Assembly: GCF_029211185.1 (NCBI RefSeq)
Contig: NZ_JARGDO010000005.1
Coordinates: 62,001 to 126,000 of the forward strand
Length of the DNA stretch: 64,000 nucleotides
DNA from: Tessaracoccus caeni
GTDB taxonomy: Bacteria; Actinomycetota; Actinomycetes; Propionibacteriales; Propionibacteriaceae
Reading direction: 5' to 3'
A program made the position numbers and the translations under genes. Shown in pieces: positions 52,884 to 62,706 of the stretch (positions within the stretch are counted from its first letter, which is position 1; each line of letters opens with the position of its first letter). Under the pieces are notes generated by a model. That model had not been told where the DNA came from. It saw only the letters and a list, made by a program, of their open reading frames with translations, and ran no database searches.

Positions 52884-54491
52884 CTAGTGGGCGGTGGCAG
52901 TGGCGCGGGATTCGCGGACCACGGTGATCTTGATCTGGCCCGGGAAGCTCAAGTTCTTCTCCACTTCCTGGGCGATCTCGCGCGCGAGGGCGTGGGCGCC
53001 GGAGTCGTCGACGCGGTCGGGCGCCACCATGACGCGCACCTCGCGGCCGGCCTGCATGGCGTAGGCGCGGGTGACGCCCTTCTTGGACGTGGCGATCGAC
53101 TCGAGAGTGCTCATCCGCTCGACGTAGGCCTCCAGCGACTCACGGCGAGCGCCAGGGCGGGAACCTGAGATCGCATCGGCGGCCTGAACGAGGATCGCCT
53201 CGACGGTCTCGGGCTCGACCTCGTTGTGGTGCGCCTCGACGGCGTGCACGATGTCGGGATGTTCGCCGTGCTTGCGCAGCAGTTCGGCGCCGATCAGGGC
53301 GTGCGGACCCTCCACCTCGTGGGTCAACGCCTTGCCGATGTCGTGCAGGAAGGCCGCCCGCTTGCAGGTGGCGATGTCCAGGCCCAGCTCGGCGGCCATC
53401 ACGCCGGCCAGATGCGCGCACTCGACGAGGTGACGCAGCACGTTCTGGCCATAGGAGGTGCGGAACGCCAGCGAGCCGACGATGGGAATGAGATCGGGAT
53501 GCAGGTCGACGATGCCCACCTCAGCCAGCGCGTCCTCGGCCTCACGCTCGATCCGCTTGGCGATGTCGCGCTTGCTGATCTCGTAGACCTCTTCGATCCG
53601 CGCAGGATGAATCCGGCCGTCCGCAACCAGGCTGGCCAGCGCCATGCGCGCGGTCTCGCGTCGCACTGGGTCGAAGCAGCTGAGCAGCACCGACTCGGGG
53701 GTGTCGTCGATGAGGACGTTGACCCCGGTGATCTGCTCGAATGCACGGATGTTGCGGCCCTCGCGGCCGATGATCCGGCCCTTCATGTCGTCGCTGGGCA
53801 GATGAATGGAGGTGACCACCGACTCGCTGGTGAGCTCCGACGCGCAGCGCTGCATCGCGCTGACGACGATCTGCCGAGCCCGCTTATCGGCATCACGACG
53901 GGCGCTCGACTCGATCTCGCGCACCAAAGTGGCGGCGGACAGCCTGGCCTGGCGCTCCGCCTCCGCGATCACCTCGTTGCGAGCCTCCTCGACGGTCAGG
54001 TTGGCCACCCGTTCCAGTTCTGCCGCGGCCTTCTCCTGCTCCGCGCGTAAAGCGAGGCGCTGCGCCTTCAGCTCCTGCTTGTAGTCGGCCAGCTTGGCAG
54101 CCCTGGCCTCGTGACCTTCCATCTCGGCGGCCAGCCGGTCTTCGCGTTCGCTCAGCCGCGACTCCCTGCGCTCAATCGTGGCACGGGCTTCCCGAAGTTC
54201 CCGTCGCTGGCTCGCCAACGACTTCTCCACTTCTTGACGATGCCGATCGGTGTCGGCCAAGGACTCCCGGGCCCGGTCCTCCGCGGAGTCGAGCAGACGC
54301 TGGGCATCCTCGCGGATGAGACTGGCGGTCTCCTGCGCACTGGCGCGCACCGACTCCATGTCGGCCTGGGACTGCTTGTCCCACCGCTCCCGCTCGGTCC
54401 GTTGACGACGCTGCATGAGCACGGCCACGACGAGCGCGACGACCAAACCGACCAAGAGGCCAGCCACGACGCCCCACACGGATCCCGGCAT
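52884..54491 (-). CDS. rny: ribonuclease Y
   Basis: Membrane-anchored endoribonuclease, 535 residues: one N-terminal helix (about 5-27), a long coiled coil (about 30-190), a KH domain (LPSDDMKGRIIGREGRNIRA) and an HD domain (FLHDIGKALTHEVEG) ending in the SYGQNVLRHLVE region before it. I start at 54491 because GAGGAGG lies upstream; a longer frame to 54521 would contain that site. It initiates mRNA decay in Gram-positives. Confidence 0.94.
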   Translation of the reverse strand: MPGSVWGVVAGLLVGLVVALVVAVLMQRRQRTERERWDKQSQADMESVRASAQETASLIREDAQRLLDSAEDRARESLADTDRHRQEVEKSLASQRRELREARATIERRESRLSEREDRLAAEMEGHEARAAKLADYKQELKAQRLALRAEQEKAAAELERVANLTVEEARNEVIAEAERQARLSAATLVREIESSARRDADKRARQIVVSAMQRCASELTSESVVTSIHLPSDDMKGRIIGREGRNIRAFEQITGVNVLIDDTPESVLLSCFDPVRRETARMALASLVADGRIHPARIEEVYEISKRDIAKRIEREAEDALAEVGIVDLHPDLIPIVGSLAFRTSYGQNVLRHLVECAHLAGVMAAELGLDIATCKRAAFLHDIGKALTHEVEGPHALIGAELLRKHGEHPDIVHAVEAHHNEVEPETVEAILVQAADAISGSRPGARRESLEAYVERMSTLESIATSKKGVTRAYAMQAGREVRVMVAPDRVDDSGAHALAREIAQEVEKNLSFPGQIKITVVRESRATATAH

Positions 54492-54729
54492 GACACGTGC
54501 CTCCTCACTCGTTCCAGCCAAAGCGCATGCACGCGAGGAGCATCAAAGGACGCGACCGACCGAAGAGTCGGCTAAGCACCTGCGAACCGGCATAGCCGGG
54601 CCAGCAGGATCTGTCACGAATATGCTCGAGCGCCCGAAGACGAACGAGGTTGATGTTCATCGTGTGGCCCGAAGACTCGGGCCGGTTCATGCGGGGTTCG
54701 GCGACGTGTCATGGTCGTCGAGCCTTGCC
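54492..54729. other. rny-recX intergenic region with hairpin
   Basis: A 238-nt gap. GGCCCGA-AGAC-TCGGGCC (54666-54683) is a perfect 7-bp hairpin downstream of recX on the minus strand and may terminate the recA-recX transcript, though no U-run follows. A 61-codon open frame inside the gap shows no family resemblance or ribosome-binding site. Confidence 0.4.
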
Positions 54730-55246
54730 CTAGAGGTTAGCACTCCCCCACTCGGCGAAAACCTCGGCCAGTACCTGTTCGACGACGTGCCCCGGGAAGC
54801 CTCGACGAGCCAGCGCACCGCCCAGTCTGCGGTAGGCGACGTGCCGCTCCAGCCCGGCCATCGACCGGGCCCGCTTCTCGGCGAACCGACGCGCTGCGTC
54901 CACCTCGTCCTGAGGGTCGAGCTGCGCGAGCACTTCTGCCGCCTGCTCCCGAGAGACGCCCTTCTCCGTCAGTTCCTGCCGGATTCGGTGCCGACCGCGC
55001 AGGCTGTGCGTCATCCGCGAAGAGGCCAACCCCTCCGCGAATGCTGCATCATCGATCAGTCCGACCTCGGCCAAACGACCGAGCACCTCGTCGGCGACAT
55101 CCTGGGGGACGCCACGACGGGCCACGGCCCGCCGCAGTTCAGCCATGGATCGATCCCGGGTGGACAGCTGATTGAGAGCGACCGTGCGCGCCGCCTCCAC
55201 CTGAGCCGCGCGCGACGCGGGCTGTGCGTCGCGCGCGGACGAAGGC

Positions 55247-55263
<17 letters not shown>
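54730..55263 (-). CDS. recX: regulatory protein RecX
   Basis: A 177-residue RecX: helical repeats with [38 protein letters not shown] and [20 protein letters not shown]. RecX binds RecA filaments and limits their extension. The start overlaps the end of recA by 17 nt, so recA-recX is one operon under the SOS box at 56420-56435. Confidence 0.93.
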
Positions 55264-56290
<1,027 letters not shown>

Positions 56291-56413
56291 GTCATCCTCT
56301 TCTCTGTCGACCGCGTGCGGCCGTCTCTCACGGAACTGTGTCTCACTGTAGAAACCGGGTCTGACATTTTGCCGTCGGATCTACTGAGCTGTGGACAACT
56401 TCACGCGTGGCAC

Positions 56414-56435
56414 ACTATACCGAACATTTGTTTCA
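56414..56435 (-). promoter_or_regulatory. SOS box and -10 of recA
   Basis: CCGAACATTTGTTTCA (56420-56435) keeps the CGAAC-N4-GTT core of the LexA box. TATAGT (complement of 56414-56419) directly adjoins it as the -10, so LexA bound there would block the recA promoter. Confidence 0.75.
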
Positions 56436-56460
56436 TTGAGGAATAACACGTCTCCGCGTG

Positions 56461-56655
56461 TCATCGAAGCGTCTCGGGCAGCTCCAGTTGCGCCCAGACG
56501 GCGCGCCAGATCCGCTTGCACGGCAGCCCGGCGGTCAACGCCTCGCGCACCGTGCGACCGCCCAGATCCGCGAGCACGACCTGATCGGCCCAGACCTCGC
56601 TGTACCCTCCGGGCAGCACCTCGGCCATCCGGGCCCACATCTCCGCTTCGCGCAT
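56461..56655 (-). CDS. DUF3046 domain-containing protein
   Basis: A 64-residue actinobacterial protein with the family pattern WARMAEVLPGGYSEVWADQV then LGGRTVREALTAG and WRAVWAQLELP. It is normally encoded just upstream of recA, as here. Function unknown; no Cys-metal or catalytic motif. Likely leaderless (TAGGTT 7 nt before the ATG). Confidence 0.85.
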   Translation of the reverse strand: MREAEMWARMAEVLPGGYSEVWADQVVLADLGGRTVREALTAGLPCKRIWRAVWAQLELPETLR

Positions 56656-56662
56656 GCAGGAC

Positions 56663-56668
56663 AACCTA
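56663..56668 (-). promoter_or_regulatory. leaderless-type -10 (TAGGTT) of the DUF3046 gene
   Basis: On the minus strand TAGGTT is followed after 7 nt by the ATG at 56655. A divergent TATGCT (56694-56699) may be the -10 of the DeoR gene. Confidence 0.5.
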
Positions 56669-56763
56669 CCTGCGCGCCAGAAGACGGGACGACTATGCTT
56701 GCGATCACGAAACCGGTGCCGCGACGCACGACCCACAACATCCATGCTTTTGGAGCCGCCCAT

Positions 56764-57558
56764 ATGAACACCGCCGGGGCCCCCTCGCGCAAGCGATCGG
56801 ATCGCATGGTGGCGCTGCTCGCGCTGCTGTCCGAGCGCGGACACGTCCAGCTGTCCACGTTGGCGGAAGAGCTGGGCACCTCCGCCGCCACCATCCGGCG
56901 CGACGTCGCGCTGCTGGCAGAACAAGGCCTGATCGAGCGCACTCACGGCGGCGCACGGCCGGCGCGCGACACACAGGAACTCCCCGTGCGTTTCCGCGGC
57001 AGCCATCACCACGAGGCGAAGCGCCGGATCGCGCAGCTCGTCGCCTCCCTGATTCCGAAGGGCCGCCACGCGATCAGCCTGAGCGGGGGCACCACCACCG
57101 CCGAGGTATTGCGTGCGCTGCAAGGCCGCAGCGACCTCACCATCATCACCAACTCGCTGAGCATCGGACTGGAGGCCGCCGAGCTGGGGCAGGCGCGCGT
57201 CCTGATCGCGGGCGGCGTGCTGCGCAGCAACTCGCTGGAACTGGTCGGCTCGCTCGCCGAATCCACCATGAAGCTGGTCAACGTGGGCACCGCCATCATC
57301 GGCGTCGACGGCATCAGCGCCGACGGCGGACTCACCACGCACGACGAGACCGAGGCGCGCACCAACTATCTGATGATCGAGCGGGCGCAGCAGGTGATCG
57401 TCGTCACCGACTCCAGCAAGATCGGCAATCGCACTCTGGCCAAGATGGCGGACTGCTCCGAGGTGCAGGTGCTGGTCACCGACGCCGACGCGGATCCCGT
57501 CGAGTTGGACAGGATCCGCGCGCTCGGCGTCGATGTGCGTCTCGTGGAGGTGTCCTGA
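56764..57558 (+). CDS. DeoR-family transcriptional regulator
   Basis: A 264-residue regulator: N-terminal helix-turn-helix (about 14-60, LSTLAEELGTSAATIRRDV with the DeoR ending ERTHGGA) and a sugar-phosphate-sensing DeoRC domain (SLSGGTTTAEVLRAL, IIGVDGISADGGLTTHD). I start at ATG 56764 with GGAG 8 nt upstream; the frame is open further but unsupported. No sugar gene is adjacent, so its target is elsewhere or unknown. It is convergent with clgR (12-nt gap). Confidence 0.88.
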   Translation: MNTAGAPSRKRSDRMVALLALLSERGHVQLSTLAEELGTSAATIRRDVALLAEQGLIERTHGGARPARDTQELPVRFRGSHHHEAKRRIAQLVASLIPKGRHAISLSGGTTTAEVLRALQGRSDLTIITNSLSIGLEAAELGQARVLIAGGVLRSNSLELVGSLAESTMKLVNVGTAIIGVDGISADGGLTTHDETEARTNYLMIERAQQVIVVTDSSKIGNRTLAKMADCSEVQVLVTDADADPVELDRIRALGVDVRLVEVS

Positions 57559-57570
57559 CCGTCGACGACG

Positions 57571-57846
57571 TCAGGCCGCGACGGCGACGCGCGGCACGCT
57601 GAGCGACTCGAGCTCTGCGATCTTGACGCTGATCTTCGCCATCAGGTCGGACAGGGAGACGTTGAGGGCGGACGCGATGGCGAACAGCACCTCGCTGGAG
57701 GCCTCCTTGTGGCCGCGCTCGATCTCCGACAGATAGCCGAGCGACACCATGGAGCACATGGAGACCTCTCGCAGGGTCATGCCGGCGGCGACCCGGGTCT
57801 CCCGGAGCGTCTGGCCCATCACCTTACGAATGAGAATGGTCTTCAT
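57571..57846 (-). CDS. clgR: ClgR/PopR-like XRE-family regulator
   Basis: A 91-residue helix-turn-helix protein: [20 protein letters not shown] followed by [20 protein letters not shown], the ClgR signature. In Streptomyces and Corynebacterium, ClgR/PopR activate clp protease and other stress genes and are themselves degraded by ClpP through a C-terminal Ala-Ala. This protein also ends in VAVAA, so the degron seems conserved. It is the usual neighbour of cinA in actinomycetes. Confidence 0.88.
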   Translation of the reverse strand: MKTILIRKVMGQTLRETRVAAGMTLREVSMCSMVSLGYLSEIERGHKEASSEVLFAIASALNVSLSDLMAKISVKIAELESLSVPRVAVAA

Positions 57847-57931
57847 GGTTACTTGCCTAACCCATCGGCGAGCCCGTTGCCCGCGTCTGATGGATCCAAC
57901 CAGGACGCATCCCGGTTTATTCCCACAGCGA

Positions 57932-58429
57932 TCAAAAAACTCTGAGCAGCATCCGGAAGGCGTGTTCGATGGACGCCTGACGGATGGCCTCGCGGTCGCC
58001 GTCGAAATGCACGAGTTCCGTGAACCGCGGCCGGCCCGACATGCCCCTCTTCTGCCCGACGACGGCGAACCACACGGTGCCGACCGGGTGACCCTCGATC
58101 GCGGTGGGGCCCGCCACGCCCGTCGTAGCGACTCCCCAGTCGGCGTCGCAGCGACGCAGCGCACCCTTGGCCATCTGCAGCGCGGTGAGCTCGTTGACCA
58201 CGCCCTTCTCGGTGATCAGCTCGAGATCGACGCCTGCGAGAGTGTTCTTGAGGTCGCTGGCGTAGGTGATGAAGCCGCCGCGGTAGACCGCCGACGCGCC
58301 GGGCACGGAGGTCAGCGCCGAGCCGATCCCTCCGCCGGTGATGGACTCGCAGGTGGCGAGGGTCAGGGTGCGCTGCCGCATCATCTCGATCACCTGACGG
58401 GCCAACTCCACGCTTCCACTCATCGCCAT
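57932..58429 (-). CDS. CinA C-terminal-type nicotinamide-nucleotide amidohydrolase
   Basis: A 165-residue single-domain CinA (PncC type): [36 protein letters not shown], and the closing [20 protein letters not shown]. It deamidates nicotinamide mononucleotide in NAD recycling; the N-terminal molybdopterin-binding-like domain of long CinA is absent, as usual in actinobacteria. TAGACT 7 nt before the ATG suggests a leaderless mRNA. Confidence 0.93.
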   Translation of the reverse strand: MAMSGSVELARQVIEMMRQRTLTLATCESITGGGIGSALTSVPGASAVYRGGFITYASDLKNTLAGVDLELITEKGVVNELTALQMAKGALRRCDADWGVATTGVAGPTAIEGHPVGTVWFAVVGQKRGMSGRPRFTELVHFDGDREAIRQASIEHAFRMLLRVF

Positions 58430-58436
58430 GGCGCCA

Positions 58437-58442
58437 AGTCTA
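58437..58442 (-). promoter_or_regulatory. leaderless-type -10 (TAGACT) of cinA
   Basis: On the minus strand TAGACT is followed after 7 nt by the ATG at 58429; no ribosome-binding site is present. Confidence 0.55.
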
Positions 58443-58479
58443 GAGGCGGGCTCTCAGCGGTTTCACTCAGGGGTTGCGC

Positions 58480-59064
58480 TCAGGCCCTGCTCTTGCCCTC
58501 GGTACGGATGCGCTGCGCCTCGCGCAGGTAGTCGAGGCCGGTGAGCACGGTGAGCACCAGCGCGGCCCACATGATGCCCTGAGCGATGTAGCTCAGCCAG
58601 ACCGGAAGATTCGACAGCCCCACCAGGTACAGGATCAGCGCGACCGACTGGGTGACCGTCTTCAGCTTGCCGCCGCGGTTGGCCGCCATGATGCCGTACT
58701 TGGCGATGGCCGCGCGCAGCCAGGTGATGCCCCATTCCCGCACCAGGATGATGATGGTGAAGTACCACGGCAACTCGCCGAGGATGCTGAGCGAGATGAA
58801 TGCGGCGCCGGTCAACGCCTTGTCGGCGACGGGATCCCAGAGCTTCCCGAAGTCGGTCACCAGGTTGTACTTGCGGGCGATGTTGCCGTCGGCCATGTCC
58901 GTGAGGATGGCCACCGTGAACGCCACCGACGACCAGATCCGCCAGGTGGGATCGTCCGGTCGCAGGAACAAGATGATCAGGAACACCGGCACCAAGATGA
59001 TGCGCAGCACGGTCAGCGCATTGGGCAGGTTGAAGTTGCTCGGCTTGGTGGCCTCGCTGGTCAT
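58480..59064 (-). CDS. pgsA: CDP-diacylglycerol--glycerol-3-phosphate 3-phosphatidyltransferase
   Basis: Membrane CDP-alcohol phosphatidyltransferase of 194 residues. The catalytic signature D-x2-DG-x2-AR-x8-G-x3-D-x3-D is complete (DMADGNIARKYNLVTDFGKL then WDPVAD), with several membrane helices around it. It makes phosphatidylglycerol phosphate. The ATG overlaps the stop of the rimO remnant (ATGA), and GGAGG lies 5 nt upstream inside that remnant. Confidence 0.92.
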   Translation of the reverse strand: MTSEATKPSNFNLPNALTVLRIILVPVFLIILFLRPDDPTWRIWSSVAFTVAILTDMADGNIARKYNLVTDFGKLWDPVADKALTGAAFISLSILGELPWYFTIIILVREWGITWLRAAIAKYGIMAANRGGKLKTVTQSVALILYLVGLSNLPVWLSYIAQGIMWAALVLTVLTGLDYLREAQRIRTEGKSRA

Positions 59065-59192
59065 GGTGCCTCCACTTCTACGATCTGGAAGCCGCCATCC
59101 TCGAGCCTGGCGGCCAGCTCCTCCGAGTCCACGTCATTGCGTGCGCAACCGAGCGTCGCGATGTGGACGGATCGGAGGCTGGTTGCGGTCAT
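59061..59192 (-). pseudogene. rimO: 43-codon N-terminal remnant of rimO
   Basis: Between ftsK and pgsA, where many actinomycetes carry rimO, a short frame encodes VHIATLGCARNDVDSEELAA and then RLEDGGFQIVEVEAP before a stop that overlaps the pgsA start. TLGCARNDVDSEELA is the diagnostic start of the ribosomal protein S12 methylthiotransferase, including its first iron-sulfur Cys. Everything after about residue 38 of the usual 450-500, including the radical-SAM domain, is missing. It cannot be an active RimO. The reading frame is intact and coupled to pgsA. Confidence 0.8.
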
Positions 59193-59217
59193 CAGATACC
59201 AATTATCCCGCCGGGGA

Positions 59218-61740
59218 CTAACCGTTCGCCAGGTTCGCGAGAACCTCGTCGAGATCCTCGGGTTTGACCAGCACGTCGCGGGCCTTGGAGCCCTCGGACG
59301 GACCGACGACGCCGCGGGACTCCAGGATGTCCATCAGGCGGCCGGCCTTGGCGAAGCCGACGCGCAGCTTGCGCTGCAGCATCGACGTGGAGCCCAGCTG
59401 GAGCTCCACCACCAGGCCGCAGGCGTCGAGCACCAGCTCCAGGTCGTCGCCGATGTCGTCGACCACCTTCTTCTCCGACGCGCCGGGAGCGGTGACGTCC
59501 TCGCGGTAGGTGGGCTGGAGCTGTCCGGAGATGAAGCTCACCACCTCGCGGATCTCCGACTCGTTCACCCACGCGCCTTGCACGCGGATGGGCTTGCCGG
59601 AGCCCATCGGCAGGAAAAGCCCGTCGCCCTTGCCCACCAGGCGCTCGGCGCCCGGCTGGTCCAGGATGACGCGAGAATCCGTCATCGACGACGTGGCGAA
59701 GGCCAGCCGGGATGGCACGTTGGCCTTGATCAGGCCCGTGACCACGTCGGTCGACGGACGCTGGGTGGCCAGCACCAGGTGGATGCCGGCGGCGCGGGCG
59801 AGCTGGGTGATGCGCACCACCGACTCCTCGACGTCGCGCGGGGCCACCATCATCAGGTCGGCCAGCTCGTCGACCACCACCAGCAGGTAGGGATACGGCG
59901 CCAGCTTGCGCTCGGAACCAGGCGGCAGCACCACCTGGCCGGCGCGCACCGCCTTGTTGAAGTCGTCGACGTGCCGGAACCCGAAGGCGGCCAGGTCGTC
60001 GTAGCGCATGTCCATCTCGCGCACCACCCAGGCCAGCGCCTCGGCGGCCTTCTTCGGGTTGGTGATGATGGGCGTGACAAGGTGCGGAATGCCCTCGTAC
60101 TGGTTCAGCTCGACGCGCTTCGGGTCGACCAGCAGCATCCGCACCTCTTCGGGCGTGGAGCGCATCATGATCGAGGTGATCAGCGAGTTGATGAAGCTCG
60201 ACTTGCCGGAGCCGGTGGCGCCCGCCACCAGCAGGTGCGGCATCTTGGCCATGTTCGCCACGACGAAGCCGCCGTCGACGTCCTTGCCCAGGCCCACCGT
60301 GAGCGGATGATGGTCGTTGCGGGCCTTGTTCGAGCGCAGCACGTCGCCGAGCGAGACCACTTCCTTATCGAGGTTGGGGATCTCGACGCCGATCGCGGAC
60401 TTGCCCGGAATGGGCGTGAGAATGCGGATCTCGTTGCTGCCCACCGCGTAAGCGATGTTGTCGGCCAGGCCGGTGACCTTGCTCACCTTGACGGCGGGGC
60501 CGAGCTCCACCTCGTAGCGGGTGACCGTCGGGCCCCGCGTGTAGCCGGTGACGCGGGCGTCGATCTCGAACTCGCGCAGCACCTCGGCGAGCTGACGCAC
60601 CACCTTGTCGGACGCCTCGCTGCGCGCCTTGGGCTTGGAGCCGGGCACGAGCAGCCGCTCGTCAGGCAGCTGGTACAGCACGTCGCCGTCGAGCTGCAGC
60701 TGCTCGCCTCGCGGCACGTCGATGGGCGGTGCCGGGGGCTGCAACGGCTCGGGCTCGGGCGCCGCGAAGGTGACCGGCTCGACAGGGGCGGGCTCGGCCT
60801 TGGCGCCGCGACGCCGTCCCGCCGTGACGGGCTTGGGCTGAGGCTCGGGCTCGGATTCGAGCTCGGCCCACCGGTCGTCCCAGGACTTCTCGTCGGGGTC
60901 GGACACCAGCGGGGTGTCGTAGGGCACGTCGACGCCGAGGGTGAGCTTCTCCTTCTCCACCGCCGGCTTCTCGACCAGCGCGCCCAGCAGGCCGCCGATA
61001 CCGGCGACGATGTCGCGCACCGGGCGTCCGATCACCATCACGACGCCGTACAGCGCGACGATGGTCAGCAGCGGGATGGCCAGCCAGATCGTCCCCAGAT
61101 CCACCAGCATGCTGGAGGAGACGAAGCCGAGGATGCCGCCGGCCTCCCGCACCAGGTCCATCTGGTCGGGACGGGGCACGCCGTGGGCGATGCTCACCAG
61201 GCCCAGCACGCCGAGTGTGAGCAGCACCCATCCCATGCCCGTGCTGGGGGCGCGGTCGACGTCGGCGGGGTGGCGCAGCACGCGCCAGGAGCCGTAGTAC
61301 AGGACGGCGGGCACCGCCACGGCGAGGGTGCCGAAGATGGTGGTCAGCGCGATGCGCACCCACTCGGCGGCGCCGTCGAGGTTGGACCACACGCCACCCG
61401 AGGCGACGATGGCCAGCGCCAGCAGCAGCAGGCCCCAACCGTCGCGACGCAGGGCGGGCTCGACGCTGTTGGCCGAGCCGCCGATGCTGCGCGCGATCCA
61501 GCCCACGCCCGAGGCGAGGCCGCGGAAGATCGCGGCGATGCCCTTCAGGATGCTGGTTCCGACGCCAGGCCCCTGCTTGGGCTTCTTTGCCGGGGGGCGC
61601 GCGGAGGACGCACGCGTGGTCGATTTGCCAGCCCCTTTGGGGGCCGGCTTCTTGGCCGTGGAACGTGCAGCGCCTGACCCGCTCGAGGAGCGCGCCTTAG
61701 TGCCGGTGTTCCGCGCTGGGGAAGAAGAGCGGGACGCCAT
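59218..61740 (-). CDS. ftsK: DNA translocase FtsK
   Basis: Septal DNA pump of 840 residues: basic, Ser/Lys-rich N-terminus, four membrane helices (about 75-240), a Pro/Glu-rich linker, then the motor with Walker A GATGSGKSS (about 506-514), Walker B LVVVDELADLM and MLLVDPKRVEL. The C-terminal gamma winged helix (LRVGFAKAGRLMDILESRGV) would read the orienting KOPS-type sequences. I start at ATG 61740, with TAACGT 7 nt upstream. Downstream comes the rimO remnant. Confidence 0.95.
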   Translation of the reverse strand: MASRSSSPARNTGTKARSSSGSGAARSTAKKPAPKGAGKSTTRASSARPPAKKPKQGPGVGTSILKGIAAIFRGLASGVGWIARSIGGSANSVEPALRRDGWGLLLLALAIVASGGVWSNLDGAAEWVRIALTTIFGTLAVAVPAVLYYGSWRVLRHPADVDRAPSTGMGWVLLTLGVLGLVSIAHGVPRPDQMDLVREAGGILGFVSSSMLVDLGTIWLAIPLLTIVALYGVVMVIGRPVRDIVAGIGGLLGALVEKPAVEKEKLTLGVDVPYDTPLVSDPDEKSWDDRWAELESEPEPQPKPVTAGRRRGAKAEPAPVEPVTFAAPEPEPLQPPAPPIDVPRGEQLQLDGDVLYQLPDERLLVPGSKPKARSEASDKVVRQLAEVLREFEIDARVTGYTRGPTVTRYEVELGPAVKVSKVTGLADNIAYAVGSNEIRILTPIPGKSAIGVEIPNLDKEVVSLGDVLRSNKARNDHHPLTVGLGKDVDGGFVVANMAKMPHLLVAGATGSGKSSFINSLITSIMMRSTPEEVRMLLVDPKRVELNQYEGIPHLVTPIITNPKKAAEALAWVVREMDMRYDDLAAFGFRHVDDFNKAVRAGQVVLPPGSERKLAPYPYLLVVVDELADLMMVAPRDVEESVVRITQLARAAGIHLVLATQRPSTDVVTGLIKANVPSRLAFATSSMTDSRVILDQPGAERLVGKGDGLFLPMGSGKPIRVQGAWVNESEIREVVSFISGQLQPTYREDVTAPGASEKKVVDDIGDDLELVLDACGLVVELQLGSTSMLQRKLRVGFAKAGRLMDILESRGVVGPSEGSKARDVLVKPEDLDEVLANLANG

Positions 61741-61747
61741 GAGCGCC

Positions 61748-61753
61748 ACGTTA
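61748..61753 (-). promoter_or_regulatory. leaderless-type -10 (TAACGT) of ftsK
   Basis: On the minus strand TAACGT is followed after 7 nt by the ATG at 61740; no ribosome-binding site is seen. Confidence 0.45.
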
Positions 61754-61763
61754 GCCGAGATTC

Positions 61764-62684
61764 CTAAGAAAAGTGATCCCAACCCGCTGCGCCATCGAAG
61801 CTCGCACCGTCGACGAGCACCCCGTCGCCCTCGACCACGCGGCCGATCAGGCGCCATCCCTGCGGCACCGCGGCCTCGGCCGGGAAGGTGCCGACGAGCG
61901 CGTGGTCCTCTCCCCCGGTGAGCACGAAGCTGAGCGCGGAGCGGCCCGTCGCAGCCGCCACCCGGACCACCGGATCGGGCAGCTCCAGAGTGGAGGTGTC
62001 GACGTCGATGGCCACGCCTGAGCCGCGCGCGATGTGGCCGAGATCCTGCAGCAGGCCGTCGGAGACGTCCATCAGCGCGGTGGCGCCGGCCTCCGCCGCG
62101 ACGACCCCCTGGCCGTAGGGCACGCTCGGGCACAGCTGCTCCGCGACGGCGTCCTTAGGCGAGCGGAAGCCGCGCATCAGCGTCGCCAGGCCGGCGCCGG
62201 CCATGCCGAGCGTGCCGCAGTAGGCCACCACGTCGCCGGCTTTGGCACCGGTGCGGGTCAGCGGCGCGCGCCCTTGGAGATCGCCGACGGCGGTGCCCGA
62301 GATGCAGACGATCGACGACGAACTCATGTCACCGCCCACCAGGCTCACCCCGGCGCGCTCGCATTCGGCGCGTACGCCCTTGGTGAACTCGCTCACCCAG
62401 CGCGGATCCTGACTCTTGGGAAACGCCAGGGTGACGACGATCGACGACGGCTTGGCGCCCATCGCCTCCACGTCGGAGACGTTCACCGCCACCGTCTTGC
62501 GGCCCACGGCCTCGGCCGACGACCATTGCTGCTTGAAGTGCACGCCCTCGATCAGGGCGTCGGTGGTGATCGCCACGTCGCCGCTCAGGCGCAGCACCGC
62601 GCAGTCGTCGCCGGGGCCCAGCACCACGTCGTCGCCTTGCGGCAGCTCGTGGGTGATCTCGTCGATCAGGTCGAACTCGCCCAT
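61764..62684 (-). CDS. thiL: thiamine-monophosphate kinase
   Basis: Phosphorylates thiamine monophosphate to the diphosphate cofactor. The 306-residue AIRS/PurM-type protein has VVLGPGDDCAVLRL, the Mg-binding NVSDVEAMGAKP, SLVGGDMSSSS and TALMDVSDGLLQDLGHIA. It lies 22 nt after ddl in the same direction, with a GGAAGGA site, so the two are probably cotranscribed. Confidence 0.95.
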   Translation of the reverse strand: MGEFDLIDEITHELPQGDDVVLGPGDDCAVLRLSGDVAITTDALIEGVHFKQQWSSAEAVGRKTVAVNVSDVEAMGAKPSSIVVTLAFPKSQDPRWVSEFTKGVRAECERAGVSLVGGDMSSSSIVCISGTAVGDLQGRAPLTRTGAKAGDVVAYCGTLGMAGAGLATLMRGFRSPKDAVAEQLCPSVPYGQGVVAAEAGATALMDVSDGLLQDLGHIARGSGVAIDVDTSTLELPDPVVRVAAATGRSALSFVLTGGEDHALVGTFPAEAAVPQGWRLIGRVVEGDGVLVDGASFDGAAGWDHFS

Positions 62685-62706
62685 CTCGGTCTCGTCCTTC
62701 CCTGGA

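Noticed and set aside
54505-54690. Possible 61-residue protein between rny and recX
   Set aside because: No ribosome-binding site or family resemblance, and it overlaps a hairpin and the upstream region of rny.
58474-61677. 1067-codon open frame on the plus strand
   Set aside because: Antisense to pgsA and ftsK, with low-complexity His/Gln/Arg composition; the minus-strand genes carry full family motifs.
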